Shown: positions 7,719 to 19,247 of the stretch, piece by piece
How the letters are laid out: each line of letters begins with the position of its first letter
Numbering within the stretch: position 1 is the first letter of the stretch
Assembly (NCBI RefSeq): GCF_000745475.1
Contig: NZ_KN050692.1
Span: 62,001-126,000 of the forward strand
Direction: 5' to 3'
From: Allobosea sp. UNC402CLCol
GTDB lineage: Bacteria; Pseudomonadota; Alphaproteobacteria; Rhizobiales; Beijerinckiaceae
DNA: 64,000 nucleotides
Made by a program: the position numbers and the translations under genes
Notes under the pieces: generated by a model
The model's database searches: none
The model's input: the letters and a program-made list of their open reading frames with translations, nothing else
What the model was told of the DNA's origin: nothing

Positions 7719-8812
7719 CCGCGCCCGTCCTCGACATCGCCGTCCGGCACCGGCTGGGCGACTTCCAGCTCGATGCGGCCTTCCAGTCGCAAGGGCGATT
7801 GACGGCGCTGTTCGGCACGTCGGGCTCGGGCAAGACCTCGCTGGTGAACGTGATCGGCGGGTTGATCCGCCCGCAGGCGGGCCATGTGCGGGTCGAGGGC
7901 GAGGCGTTGCTCGATACAGCGCGCGGCGTCTTCCTGCCCAAGCATCGCCGGCGGATCGGTTACGTCTTCCAGGAGGCACGGCTGTTTCCGCATCTCACCG
8001 TGCGGCAGAACCTGCTCTTCGGCCACTGGTTCGTGCCACATGCGGTGCGCAAGCCGGCCGAGCTCGACAAGGTGCTGGAGCTGCTCGGCATCGGCCATCT
8101 GCTGAAGCGGCGGCCCGGAGCCCTCTCCGGCGGCGAGAAGCAGCGCGTCGCCATCGGCCGTGCCCTGCTGACGCAGCCGCGCCTGCTCTTGATGGACGAG
8201 CCGCTCGCCGCGCTCGACGAGGCCCGCAAGGCCGAGATCTTGCCGCATATCGAGCGGCTGCGCGACGAGGTCGGCATCCCCATCGTCTATGTCTCGCATT
8301 CGCTCGCCGAGGTGGCGCGGCTCGCGACCACCGTCGCCATCGTCGATGCCGGGCGGATCGCCGGCTGCGGGCCGACGGCCGAGATCCTCGCGCGCGTTGA
8401 CCTCGCCTCGCGGCCCGGAGCGCCGGAGGCGAGTTCGGTGCTCTCCGCCGCGGTGACGGGCTTCGACGAGGCCTTCGGCCTCGCCCGGCTGGCGACGCCG
8501 GCGGGCGAACTCGCCATTGCCCGCGGCGCGCTCAGGCCGGGGCAGCAGCTGCGCGTACGGATCATGGCGAGCGACGTCATGCTCAGCCTCGCCCCGCCTG
8601 AAGGGACCAGCGCGCTCAACGCCCTGCCCGGCAGGGTCGCGGAGATCGGCGAGCGGACGGGCGAAGGCGGCAGCACCGTGCATCTGCGGCTCGATTGCGG
8701 CGATGCGAATCTGATCGTGCGGCTGACGGCGAAATCGGTGGCGAGCCTCTCCCTGTCTGTCGGCAAGCCGGTCTACGCCATCATCAAGAGCGTCTCTGTC
8801 GAGACGCCCTGA
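7715..8812 (+). CDS. modC: Molybdate ABC transporter ATP-binding protein
   Basis: A 365-residue ATPase. Walker A is GTSGSGKTS, the signature is LSGGEKQRVAIGRALL and Walker B is LLLMDEPLAALD, followed by the switch His in VYVSHSLAEV. A C-terminal TOBE/Mop domain (about 290-365) regulates the transporter through molybdate in this family. It overlaps modB by four bases (ATGA), which implies translational coupling. No further mod gene follows; copA begins 89 bp downstream with its own promoter. Confidence 0.95.
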   Translation: MTAPVLDIAVRHRLGDFQLDAAFQSQGRLTALFGTSGSGKTSLVNVIGGLIRPQAGHVRVEGEALLDTARGVFLPKHRRRIGYVFQEARLFPHLTVRQNLLFGHWFVPHAVRKPAELDKVLELLGIGHLLKRRPGALSGGEKQRVAIGRALLTQPRLLLMDEPLAALDEARKAEILPHIERLRDEVGIPIVYVSHSLAEVARLATTVAIVDAGRIAGCGPTAEILARVDLASRPGAPEASSVLSAAVTGFDEAFGLARLATPAGELAIARGALRPGQQLRVRIMASDVMLSLAPPEGTSALNALPGRVAEIGERTGEGGSTVHLRLDCGDANLIVRLTAKSVASLSLSVGKPVYAIIKSVSVETP

Positions 8813-8842
8813 GGTCATCTGCAAAAAGGCACAGCCGCGCCC

Positions 8843-8873
8843 TTGACCTTCCCATGATGGGAAGCCCCATATG
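8843..8873 (+). promoter_or_regulatory. CueR-type operator and promoter of copA
   Basis: A -35 hexamer TTGACC (8843-8848) and a -10 CATATG (8868-8873) are separated by 19 bp, the long spacer typical of MerR-family promoters. The palindrome CTTCCCATGATGGGAAG (8848-8864) sits exactly in the spacer, as CueR sites do. The copA start follows 28 bp after the -10. Confidence 0.9.
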
Positions 8874-8901
8874 AACCGTCATCACGATGAAGGAGACGGC
8901 G

Positions 8902-11397
<2,496 letters not shown>

Positions 11398-11398
11398 G

Positions 11399-11809
11399 AT
11401 GAATATCGGCGAAGCCTCGGCCCGCTCCGGCGTCAGCGCCAAGATGATCCGCTATTACGAGAGCATCGGGCTGATCGAGGCGCCGTCGCGGACGGCGGCG
11501 CAGTACCGGGTCTATGCCGATGACGACGTGCATACGCTGCGCTTCGTCCGGCGGGCGCGCGATCTCGGCTTCTCGCTGGAGGAAACGCGCGAATTGCTGG
11601 CGCTCTGGCATGACCGCAGCCGCGCCAGCGCCGATGTGAAGAAGCTCGCCATGGCCCATATCCGCGATCTCGAGGCCAAGGCCGCCGAGCTCCAGGCCAT
11701 GGCCGATACACTCCGGCATCTGGCGGCGCATTGCCATGGCGACCACCGGCCCGATTGCCCGATCCTGAGCGATTTCGCCACGCAGCCTCTTCTCGCCGAA
11801 AAGGCCTGA
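11399..11809 (+). CDS. cueR: Cu(I)-responsive MerR-family regulator
   Basis: A 136-residue MerR-family activator with an N-terminal winged helix (MNIGEASARSGVSAKMIRYYE) and a dimerisation helix. The metal loop has Cys112 and Cys120 in a CX7C arrangement and Ser77, the combination that marks sensors of monovalent copper or silver rather than zinc or mercury. It starts one base after the copA stop codon, so it is made from the copA promoter it controls, giving a feedback loop. The operator is at 8843-8873. Confidence 0.95.
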   Translation: MNIGEASARSGVSAKMIRYYESIGLIEAPSRTAAQYRVYADDDVHTLRFVRRARDLGFSLEETRELLALWHDRSRASADVKKLAMAHIRDLEAKAAELQAMADTLRHLAAHCHGDHRPDCPILSDFATQPLLAEKA

Positions 11810-11987
11810 GACGCCGCTCCGCCATGCGCCGCGCGTCTGGACGCGGGCCGAGAGGCTTGCTCATATGCGGCCGCGAGGCATCGGGTCGGCGATCACAGCC
11901 GGTCTCCGACGGATCGATGCCTCCCAAGGGGATAGATCGCCATGGTGCGCCGCTGCGGCGCGCCGCGATCCGACAAGGCAATAGATC

Positions 11988-13406
11988 ATGGACAATCGAA
12001 ACGATCTCTGGCGTCACGTCGATGCGAACAAGGAGCGATTGATCGCTCTCTCCGACCGGGTCTGGGGCATGCCGGAGGTGTGCTACACCGAGAAGCGCTC
12101 CGTCGCCGAGCATGTCGCCGAGCTGAAGCATCAAGGCTTCCGCATCACCGAGAACGTCGCCGACATCCCGACCGCCGTGATCGGCGAGGCCGGCGAAGGC
12201 GGCCCGGTCATCGCCTTCCTCGGCGAATACGACGCCCTGCCCGGCCTGTCGCAGGAGGCTGGCGTCGCCGAACACAAGGAGATTGAGACCGGCGGCCACG
12301 GCCATGGCTGCGGCCACAACCTGCTCGGCTCCGCCGCGATGCTCGCCGCCGTGGCCATGAAGGACTGGCTGGCCGAGAACAAGATTCCCGGCCGCGTTCG
12401 CTATTATGGCTGCCCGGCCGAGGAAGGCGGCGCGGCCAAGGCCTTCATGGTCCGCGCCGGCGCCTTCGACGACGCCGATGTCGCGATCAGCTGGCACCCG
12501 TCGAGCTTCTGGGAGGTCGCTCCGGCGCTCGCGCTCGCCAACACCCGCGCCGATTTCGTCTTCACCGGCCGCGCCTCGCATGCCGCCGCCGCGCCCCATC
12601 TCGGCCGTTCGGCGCTCGATGCCGTGGAACTCATGAATGTCGGCGTGAACTACATGCGCGAGCATATGCCGAGCGACGCGCGCGTGCATTACGCCCTGCT
12701 CGACACTGGCGGCATCGCGCCGAACGTCGTGCAGGCCCATGCCCGCGTGCGCTACTCGATCCGCGCCCGCGATCTGCGCGGCATGCTGGAGCTCGTCCAG
12801 CGCGTGAAGAAGATCGCCGAAGGCGCCGCGCTGATGACGGAAACCAAGATGGAGATGCGCATCGTCAGCGCCGTCTCCGACCTCGTCGCCAACACGCCGC
12901 TCGAAGAAGCCATGCACAAGGTGATGGAGGATCTCGGCCCGCCGCATTTCGACGATGCCGACAAGGCCTTCGCCGAGGAGATCCGCAAGACGCTCTCGCC
13001 GCAGGACATTGCCGCGATCTGGCGCACGGTCGGGATGCAGGACAGCGGCGCCCCGCTGGCTGACTTCCTCGTGCCGCGCAGCGCCAAGCGCAATCCGGCG
13101 ATCGGCTCGACCGATATCGGCGATGTGAGCTGGGCCGTGCCGACCGTGCAGGCGCATGCGCCGACCGTCGCGATGGGCACGCCGTTCCACACCTGGCAGG
13201 TCGTGGCGCAGGGCAAGGCGCCGGCGGCGCACAAGGCCATGGTGCATGTCGCCAAGGCGATGGCGGCGACCGGCGCTGCCGTGCTGAGCGACCCGGCCCT
13301 GATGGAAGCGGCCAAGGCCGACCACAGGGCCCGCCTCGGCAAGGAAGGCTACACCTCGCCGCTGCCGCCCGAGGTCAAGCCGCCGCTGACGATGTCGCTG
13401 GGCTGA
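11988..13406 (+). CDS. M20-family amidohydrolase, AbgB-like
   Basis: A 472-residue metal-dependent amidohydrolase of the M20 peptidase family, closest in layout to the B subunit of aminobenzoyl-glutamate hydrolase (about 480 residues). Metal-site motifs are GEYDALPG, the His-rich GHGHGCGHN near residue 105 and CPAEEGG; ASHAAAAPHLG belongs to the lid/dimerisation domain. No AbgA or AbgT partner is next to it, so it may act alone on another N-acyl amino acid. The ATG at 11988 gives the expected N-terminus. The substrate is not certain. Confidence 0.8.
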   Translation: MDNRNDLWRHVDANKERLIALSDRVWGMPEVCYTEKRSVAEHVAELKHQGFRITENVADIPTAVIGEAGEGGPVIAFLGEYDALPGLSQEAGVAEHKEIETGGHGHGCGHNLLGSAAMLAAVAMKDWLAENKIPGRVRYYGCPAEEGGAAKAFMVRAGAFDDADVAISWHPSSFWEVAPALALANTRADFVFTGRASHAAAAPHLGRSALDAVELMNVGVNYMREHMPSDARVHYALLDTGGIAPNVVQAHARVRYSIRARDLRGMLELVQRVKKIAEGAALMTETKMEMRIVSAVSDLVANTPLEEAMHKVMEDLGPPHFDDADKAFAEEIRKTLSPQDIAAIWRTVGMQDSGAPLADFLVPRSAKRNPAIGSTDIGDVSWAVPTVQAHAPTVAMGTPFHTWQVVAQGKAPAAHKAMVHVAKAMAATGAAVLSDPALMEAAKADHRARLGKEGYTSPLPPEVKPPLTMSLG

Positions 13407-13629
13407 CCCTTCCGCCTCGATAGGCCCGGCCATGGCGCGATGCCGCGGCCGGGCTGCTCGATCGGGCTTGCGTTTCGCCTCGCAGATGCCGCATCGAGAG
13501 GCTCCTGAGCCGGCGCCGGCAAAATTGCCCACGAAACGGGCAATGCATTCGAGAAACCCGCTCAATACCCTGATTTCGCGGTGATATTTCTCAGGCGCAA
13601 TTTAAGTCAGCTTTGCTTCCCTTTTACCC

Positions 13630-13658
13630 TTGCAGGCAAACGATTGCCGTCCTATCTA
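13630..13658 (+). promoter_or_regulatory. Sigma-70-type promoter of the mmgR-like sRNA
   Basis: TTGCAG (13630-13635) and TATCTA (13653-13658) are spaced by 17 bp. The expected transcription start, about 7 bases further at 13665-13666, gives a transcript of about 79 nt ending at the terminator, which matches the size known for mmgR. Confidence 0.65.
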
Positions 13659-13665
13659 AGGTGCA

Positions 13666-13744
13666 GCGCAGCAGAGATGTTGCGTCGCCCTCCTTGGGCG
13701 TTTCCTCCCTAGACTTGGGCTGCGCTCACGCGCGGCCCTTTTTT
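13666..13744 (+). ncRNA. mmgR: mmgR/suhB-type small RNA (alpha-r8 family)
   Basis: A roughly 79-nt element with three parts in the family order: a perfect hairpin CGCCC-TCCTT-GGGCG (13686-13700), the ten-base core TTTCCTCCCT (13701-13710), and a terminator hairpin GGGCTGCGC/GCGCGGCCC followed by six T (13717-13744). The CU-rich unpaired core is the strictly conserved feature of alphaproteobacterial MmgR RNAs, which limit polyhydroxybutyrate accumulation in Sinorhizobium, and could pair with Shine-Dalgarno sequences. A promoter lies at 13630-13658. The assignment rests on recalled family structure and not on a covariance search. Confidence 0.75.
13717..13744 (+). terminator. Rho-independent terminator of the mmgR-like sRNA
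   Basis: GGGCtGCGC-TCAC-GCGCgGCCC with one G-T pair, directly followed by TTTTTT. It forms the 3' end of the sRNA and faces the convergent lipoprotein gene. Confidence 0.85.
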
Positions 13745-13788
13745 CTTGCGGCCGATCCTCACGCCGGAACTGCCGAAACCGGCAAGGG

Positions 13789-14034
13789 CTACCAGCGCCG
13801 CCAATAATAGGGCGGGCCGCCGAAGCCTGAATCGAAGCGGTCGAACTGGTAGCGACGCTCCGCCGAGCGATCCAGATCGATCTGCAGCAGGCAGTTCGAG
13901 AAGCCTTCGCTGCCGGGTTTGAAGCCGTAGGAACGGCAACGCGCCTCGTCGGCCGCCCGCCGCTCCTCGAGCGTGACGCAGCCGCTGCAGGCCAGCGCCA
14001 GCAGAAGCCCGGCTGCGAGTTTCGGTGCGATCAT
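13789..14034 (-). CDS. Small lipoprotein, uncharacterised
   Basis: An 81-residue protein with a short signal peptide and a lipobox-like ending (CSGC, Cys19), so it is probably lipidated and held in the cell envelope. After the signal it has a charged stretch (EERRAADEARCRSYGF) and a second conserved-looking part, EGFSNCLLQIDLDR, ending in aromatic residues (PPYYWRRW). The two mature cysteines could form a disulfide. Similar small lipoproteins are common in rhizobia, but no function is known. It is convergent with the sRNA gene. Confidence 0.75.
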   Translation of the reverse strand: MIAPKLAAGLLLALACSGCVTLEERRAADEARCRSYGFKPGSEGFSNCLLQIDLDRSAERRYQFDRFDSGFGGPPYYWRRW

Positions 14035-14108
14035 GCCCCATCTCCTGTCCGCGCCCGCGACGACCGATTAACCGCCGGAATCTCCGGCAGTTCAATCGCA
14101 GCAACGAT

Positions 14109-14969
14109 CTATCGCGAAAACCTGATCGGCACGGACAGGGAAACCGAGCCGCCGCCGAGCCCGTCCGGCGGTGCCGGGACAGGGCTCGCCCGCCGGATCA
14201 TCGCCACGGCCTCCTCGTCGAGCGCGGAATCGCCGGAGCCGCGGACGAGCCGCGCCGACAGCACCCGCCCACCGCGGTCGATGCTGAAGGCGACCTGCGC
14301 GGTGCCGGGATTCGCCCCGTTCGGGAACCGCTTGAAGCGGTTGAGATGGGCGATCAGCGTGCCGCGCCAGCTTGCCGTCGCCGCCGGCGAGGCGGAGGAC
14401 GCGCCCGATGCGGGGGCGGCAGTGCGCTGGGCAATCTGCGCCTGCGCGGTCGGGGCCGAGCTTTGCTCGGAGCGCGGCTTGTCCGGGTTCACCGGCTTGC
14501 GTCGCTGCACGACCTTGGGCTTCGGCGGCGGCTGCTTCTTCACCTCCTTCGGCGGAGGCGGCGGCTCCTGCTTCGGCGGCGGCGACAGCACGGCGGCGGC
14601 GTCCGGCAAGGGCGGAAGCTCGGGGATCTTGATGTCCGGTTCAGGCGCCGCGACGGGCGCCGGCTCCGGCGGCGGCTCGGGTTCCCTGGGTCGCTCGACC
14701 ATGGGCTCGGGCGGCGGCGGTTCGGGCTCGGATTCGACCATCTCGGGTCCGGGCGCGATATCCTGCTGCGGCGTTTCCGGCGCAACCGCAAGCGGCGCGA
14801 GCTCGATCATCACGGCGGCGGGCTGAGCGCCGGCCGCAGCCTCGGCTGGCTGCCAGGTCGCGATCATCCAGCCGGCCGTGCCATGGGCGCCGGCGATGAC
14901 CAGCGCCGCGACGCCCCAGCGCAATGCGGCGGGCCAGAAACGCGTCTGCGGCGAGCGCCCGATGCTCAT
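14109..14969 (-). CDS. tonB: TonB-type energy transducer
   Basis: A 286-residue TonB protein. A single N-terminal membrane anchor (about residues 15-38) is followed by a long Pro/Glu-rich periplasm-spanning region (about 65-165) with PPPP and EPEPPPEP repeats. The C-terminal TonB domain contains RFPNGANPGTAQVAFSIDRGG and ends in SVPIRFSR. It transmits the proton-motive force from ExbB-ExbD to outer-membrane receptors, usually for iron, haem or B12. It overlaps exbD by four bases. No TonB-dependent receptor gene is in the window. Confidence 0.9.
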   Translation of the reverse strand: MSIGRSPQTRFWPAALRWGVAALVIAGAHGTAGWMIATWQPAEAAAGAQPAAVMIELAPLAVAPETPQQDIAPGPEMVESEPEPPPPEPMVERPREPEPPPEPAPVAAPEPDIKIPELPPLPDAAAVLSPPPKQEPPPPPKEVKKQPPPKPKVVQRRKPVNPDKPRSEQSSAPTAQAQIAQRTAAPASGASSASPAATASWRGTLIAHLNRFKRFPNGANPGTAQVAFSIDRGGRVLSARLVRGSGDSALDEEAVAMIRRASPVPAPPDGLGGGSVSLSVPIRFSR

Positions 14970-15412
14970 GGCTTGGCCGCCGCCGCGCCCTGCCCGGTAT
15001 CCTCGAGGCCGACGAGCGCGATCTTCAGATAGCCCGCCTTGCGCAGGAGGTTCATCACCTCCATCAGCTCGCGATAGGCGACGGCACCGTCGGCGCGCAG
15101 GAAGACGCGCTGCTCGCGGTCATTCCCGGTGCGCTGGTCGAGCGTCGCCTGCAGCGCCTCGCGCGGCAGGGCGTCGTTGCCGAGCGCGAGCGACAGATCG
15201 CCCTTCACCGTCAGGAAGACCGGCGTGTCCGGCCGGGGCTGCGGCTGCGCGTTCGAGACCGGCAGGTCGACCGCGACATCAACCGTCGAAAGCGGCGCCG
15301 CCACCATGAAGATGATCAGCAGCACCAGAATGACATCGATGAAGGGCGTGACGTTGATGTCCGCGACTTCGCCGAGATCGCCGTCCTGCGGGTCCTTGAG
15401 CGAGACGGCCAT
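14966..15412 (-). CDS. exbD: Biopolymer transport protein ExbD
   Basis: A 148-residue ExbD/TolR-family protein with one transmembrane helix. The conserved NVTPFIDVILVLLIIFMV segment contains the membrane Asp that conducts protons, and the periplasmic domain follows (VFLRADGAVAYRELMEVMN). It lies between exbB (3 bp gap) and tonB (4-bp overlap), so the three genes form one operon. The stand-alone pairing with tonB favours ExbD over TolR. Confidence 0.93.
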   Translation of the reverse strand: MAVSLKDPQDGDLGEVADINVTPFIDVILVLLIIFMVAAPLSTVDVAVDLPVSNAQPQPRPDTPVFLTVKGDLSLALGNDALPREALQATLDQRTGNDREQRVFLRADGAVAYRELMEVMNLLRKAGYLKIALVGLEDTGQGAAAAKP

Positions 15413-15415
15413 GGC

Positions 15416-16453
<1,038 letters not shown>

Positions 16454-16743
16454 GACCAGTCCTACATCCGCCGCGTGATCGCCACCCGGCCTCGCTCTCC
16501 CCGCCATCGGGGAGCGAGGATCGCTCTCGAACGACGGCCGGCGCGTACCGGCCAAGCCAAGCGAAAGCGGCGAACCTCACATTGGAATAAATAAAAAAAG
16601 CACGCTTTATCAGCGAGTTGCGAGCAGAACGAGTGTTTGAATCACACCCTCCTGTCAAGGCTTGAACGGGCCGCGGGATGGCCGGGCTGCCTTTTTCGAA
16701 TGGGTGCCGGGCGGCCGCGACCCGCCCGTCGATGCGGCTCGCT

Positions 16744-17094
16744 TCAGCCCGTGGCGGACGGGTCGATTTCCGCCTGGATGGCCGCCAGATGCTCGGCTGC
16801 GGCTGCGGTCGCGGCCTGCTCCACCGCGCGAAACCGGCTCACCAGCACCTGGCCGAGGCTGGTCAGGCTGGCGCCGCCGCCATTCTTGCCGCCGACCTGG
16901 CGCTCCACCACCGGCTGGCCGAAAAGCGTGTTCAATTCCTCGACCAGCTCCCAGGCGCGTCGGTATGACATCGCCATGTCGCGCCCTGCCGCCGAGATCG
17001 AGCCCAGCGCCGCGATCTTCTCCAGCAATTCGATCTTGCCCGGGCCGATGCGGCCTTCGGGGTCAAGCTGGATGCGCAGGCTGAGCGAAGGCAC
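16744..17094 (-). CDS. ModE-like winged-helix regulator without a metal domain
   Basis: A 116-residue protein made of the ModE-type (LysR-like) winged helix: GPGKIELLEKIAALGSISAA, MSYRRAWELVEELN and VVERQVGGKNGGGASLT are typical ModE segments. The C-terminal pair of TOBE/Mop molybdate domains of E. coli ModE (262 residues) is absent. It probably binds Mo-box sites such as that before modA, 10 kb away. It lies 9 bp downstream of msrC on the same strand and may be co-transcribed. How it senses molybdate is unclear; the separate Mop protein at 5864-6070 is a candidate partner (inference). Confidence 0.85.
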   Translation of the reverse strand: MPSLSLRIQLDPEGRIGPGKIELLEKIAALGSISAAGRDMAMSYRRAWELVEELNTLFGQPVVERQVGGKNGGGASLTSLGQVLVSRFRAVEQAATAAAAEHLAAIQAEIDPSATG

Positions 17095-17103
17095 GGCTCG
17101 GCC

Positions 17104-17622
17104 CTAGGAGGCCGCGGCCAGCGCGGGAGTCGCGGCCTGCGCGCAAGCCGCCAGATAAATCGCCGCGACGCGCTCGATGCCGGCCTGATCGGCGGCGTCG
17201 AAACGGGCCACGGAGGGGCTGTCGAGATCGATCACCCCGATGACGCCGTCGGTCCCAATCAGCGGGACGACCAATTCGGAGCGCGACGCCGCGTCGCAGG
17301 CGATATGCCCCGGAAAGGCATGCACATCCTCGACCAGGACCGAGCTGCGCCGCGCCACGGCTGCGCCGCAGACGCCCGCGCCGACGGCGATGCGCACGCA
17401 GGCCGGCTTGCCCTGGAAGGGACCGAGCACCAGCTCGCCGCCGCGCATCAGATAGAAGCCGGCCCAGTTGAGGCCGGGCATCGTCTGGAACAGCAGGGCG
17501 GCGGTGTTGGCGGCATTGGCGATCGGATCGGGTTCGCCATGCAGCAGGGCTTCGAGCTGCTGGGCCAGTTCGCGGTAGAACACGGCCTTGTCTTCGGTCT
17601 CGATGTCGCGCGCCTCGAACAT
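17104..17622 (-). CDS. msrC: Free methionine-(R)-sulfoxide reductase (GAF domain)
   Basis: A 172-residue GAF-domain enzyme that reduces free Met-R-sulfoxide. Cys75, Cys85 and Cys109 sit with the same spacing as Cys84, Cys94 and Cys118 of the E. coli enzyme, within the segments QGKPACVRI, GAGVCGAAV and DVHAFPGHIACD, followed by SELVVPL. The ATG at 17622 begins MFEARDIETEDK; an in-frame ATG 14 codons upstream adds only basic residues. The ModE-like gene follows 9 bp downstream. Confidence 0.9.
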   Translation of the reverse strand: MFEARDIETEDKAVFYRELAQQLEALLHGEPDPIANAANTAALLFQTMPGLNWAGFYLMRGGELVLGPFQGKPACVRIAVGAGVCGAAVARRSSVLVEDVHAFPGHIACDAASRSELVVPLIGTDGVIGVIDLDSPSVARFDAADQAGIERVAAIYLAACAQAATPALAAAS

Positions 17623-17716
17623 GACCCTGCGCCTCCGGAATTTTCGCGATTCCCAGATCGCCACGCGTCCCGCGGATGCGGCAGCGGCGATCTATGCATT
17701 TGTTATCGCATTGGAT

Positions 17717-17760
17717 TGTCCCGAAAAGTGGCGTCCACTTTTCGCGCGATGCTATAGCAC
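17717..17760. repeat. Dispersed element, family B copy 1
   Basis: TGTCCCGAAAAGTGGCGTCC continues into CACTTTTCGCGCGATGCTAT. The core CGAAAAGTGG / CCACTTTTCG is an inverted repeat around CGT. A related element is at 45981-46022. It lies in the divergent region between msrC and the Nudix gene. Confidence 0.7.
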
Positions 17761-17839
17761 CATCGGCCGGGCTTCGCCATGCGCGGCAAGCGAACCGCCT
17801 TCGCCCCGCCCGGCCGCAACCGAGAGTTCACCGCTCGCG

Positions 17840-18256
17840 ATGCCCCACCCCAGCCGCCCCATCCGCATCGCCGCCGCATTGCTGACTGACAGCCGGAATC
17901 GCCTCCTGCTGGTCCGCAAGCGCGGCACGGAAAGCTTCATGCAGCCGGGGGGCAAGATCGAGCCGCGGGAGGAGCCGGGTGCGGCGCTGCTGCGCGAATT
18001 GCAGGAAGAATTGGGGCTGACGGAGCGCCGCGAAGCGCTGAGCTTTCTCGGCAGCTTCGCGGCGCCTGCGGCCAATGAGCCTGGCTTCACGGTGGAGGCC
18101 GAGATCTTCCGGCTCGTTTCCGACGAGACACCGCGGCCGGCGGCGGAAATCGCCGAGATCGCCTGGCTGATGCCGGGCGTCGCGGCGACTGTCACATTGG
18201 CGCCATTGACGCGCGACCATGTGCTGCCGCTCTGGCTTTCCGGCTCCAGTGATTGA
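17840..18256 (+). CDS. Nudix hydrolase
   Basis: A 138-residue Nudix pyrophosphohydrolase. The complete Nudix box (GX5EX7REUXEEXGU) begins at GGKIEPREEPG and continues ALLRELQEELGL, near residues 40-62, and provides the metal-binding glutamates. The N-terminal IRIAAALLTDSRNRLLLVRKRG is a typical first strand pair. Family substrates are nucleoside diphosphates linked to another group; the exact one cannot be deduced. The start at 17840 (MPHPSRPIRIAA) best fits the fold. A methyltransferase gene starts 9 bp later, suggesting co-transcription. Confidence 0.88.
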   Translation: MPHPSRPIRIAAALLTDSRNRLLLVRKRGTESFMQPGGKIEPREEPGAALLRELQEELGLTERREALSFLGSFAAPAANEPGFTVEAEIFRLVSDETPRPAAEIAEIAWLMPGVAATVTLAPLTRDHVLPLWLSGSSD

Positions 18257-18265
18257 GGTGACGAG

Positions 18266-19063
18266 ATGGATATGAACGCGACCGCTGCGGCGCGCCATGC
18301 CGATGGCAGTGCCGGCGATGCCGATTACGGCCGGATCGGACGCGGCTACGCCTCCTATCGCCGGCCCGAGCCCGCCATCGCGGCGCAGATCGAGGCTGCG
18401 CTCGGCCCGGCCGGAACCATTCTCAATGTCGGCGCCGGCGCGGGCTCCTATGAACCGCGCGGCCGCGACGTCACCGCCGTCGAGCCTTCCGCCTCGATGC
18501 GGGCGCAGCGCCCGGCCGAGATCGCCGTTGCCATCGACGCGACGGCGGAGACCTTGCCCTTCCCCGACCGGTCCTTCGACGCGGCCATGGCGACCTTCAC
18601 GGTGCATCAATGGCAGGATCTCGATGCGGGCCTGCGCGAAATGCGCCGGGTGACGCGCGGGCCGGTCGTCATCCTGTCCTGCGACCCCGCGCTGGTCGAA
18701 ACCTTCTGGCTCGCCGACTACGCGCCGAAGGTGCTGGCGACCGAGGCGAGGCGCTATCCCGCGCTCGACCATATCGGCGCGGTGCTCGGCGACCAGGTCG
18801 AGATCGTGCCGGTCGCGATCCCCCTCGCCTGCCGCGACGGCTTCAACGAAGCCTATTACGGGCGGCCGGAATGCTTCCTCGACGAGGGCGCGCGCTCGGC
18901 CTGCTCGGCCTGGAGCTTCGTCGATCCAGCGGAAAACGCGGCCTCGGTGGAGCGGCTGCGTCGCGACCTCGAAACCGGCGCCTGGGATGCCCGTTACGGC
19001 GCCCTGCGCGGCCAGCCGAGCTTCGACGGCTCGCTGCGGCTGGTGATGTCGCGCCCGGCGTGA
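18266..19063 (+). CDS. Class I SAM-dependent methyltransferase
   Basis: A 265-residue methyltransferase of the methyltransferase_11 type. Motif I (ILNVGAGAGSYEP) lies near residues 51-63, the acidic motif (VTAVEPS) follows, then DATAETLPFPDRSFDAAMA with motif IV, and HQWQDLDAGLREM. No substrate-specific motif is visible. It starts 9 bp after the Nudix gene with GAGGTGACGAG before the ATG, so both are probably one operon. Confidence 0.85.
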   Translation: MDMNATAAARHADGSAGDADYGRIGRGYASYRRPEPAIAAQIEAALGPAGTILNVGAGAGSYEPRGRDVTAVEPSASMRAQRPAEIAVAIDATAETLPFPDRSFDAAMATFTVHQWQDLDAGLREMRRVTRGPVVILSCDPALVETFWLADYAPKVLATEARRYPALDHIGAVLGDQVEIVPVAIPLACRDGFNEAYYGRPECFLDEGARSACSAWSFVDPAENAASVERLRRDLETGAWDARYGALRGQPSFDGSLRLVMSRPA

Positions 19064-19247
19064 GGCGAGCCGATGCTATCGCGCGACGCGATAACATCGG
19101 CTCGCAAAGTGGAAGATGGCTTTCGGAATGGCTGCCGGCGAATTGGCAGGGCGAGGCCTACCTGAAGGGACGGTGGATCTTTCCGGCGCAGAGCGAGACG
19201 GCTCCCATTCGGAACCATCTCCAGCCCCCGGGCATTGTCTCGCGACA

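Noticed and set aside
11433..13565. A long minus-strand frame across cueR and the amidohydrolase
   Set aside because: Shadow frame with low-complexity composition. Both plus-strand genes have diagnostic motifs.
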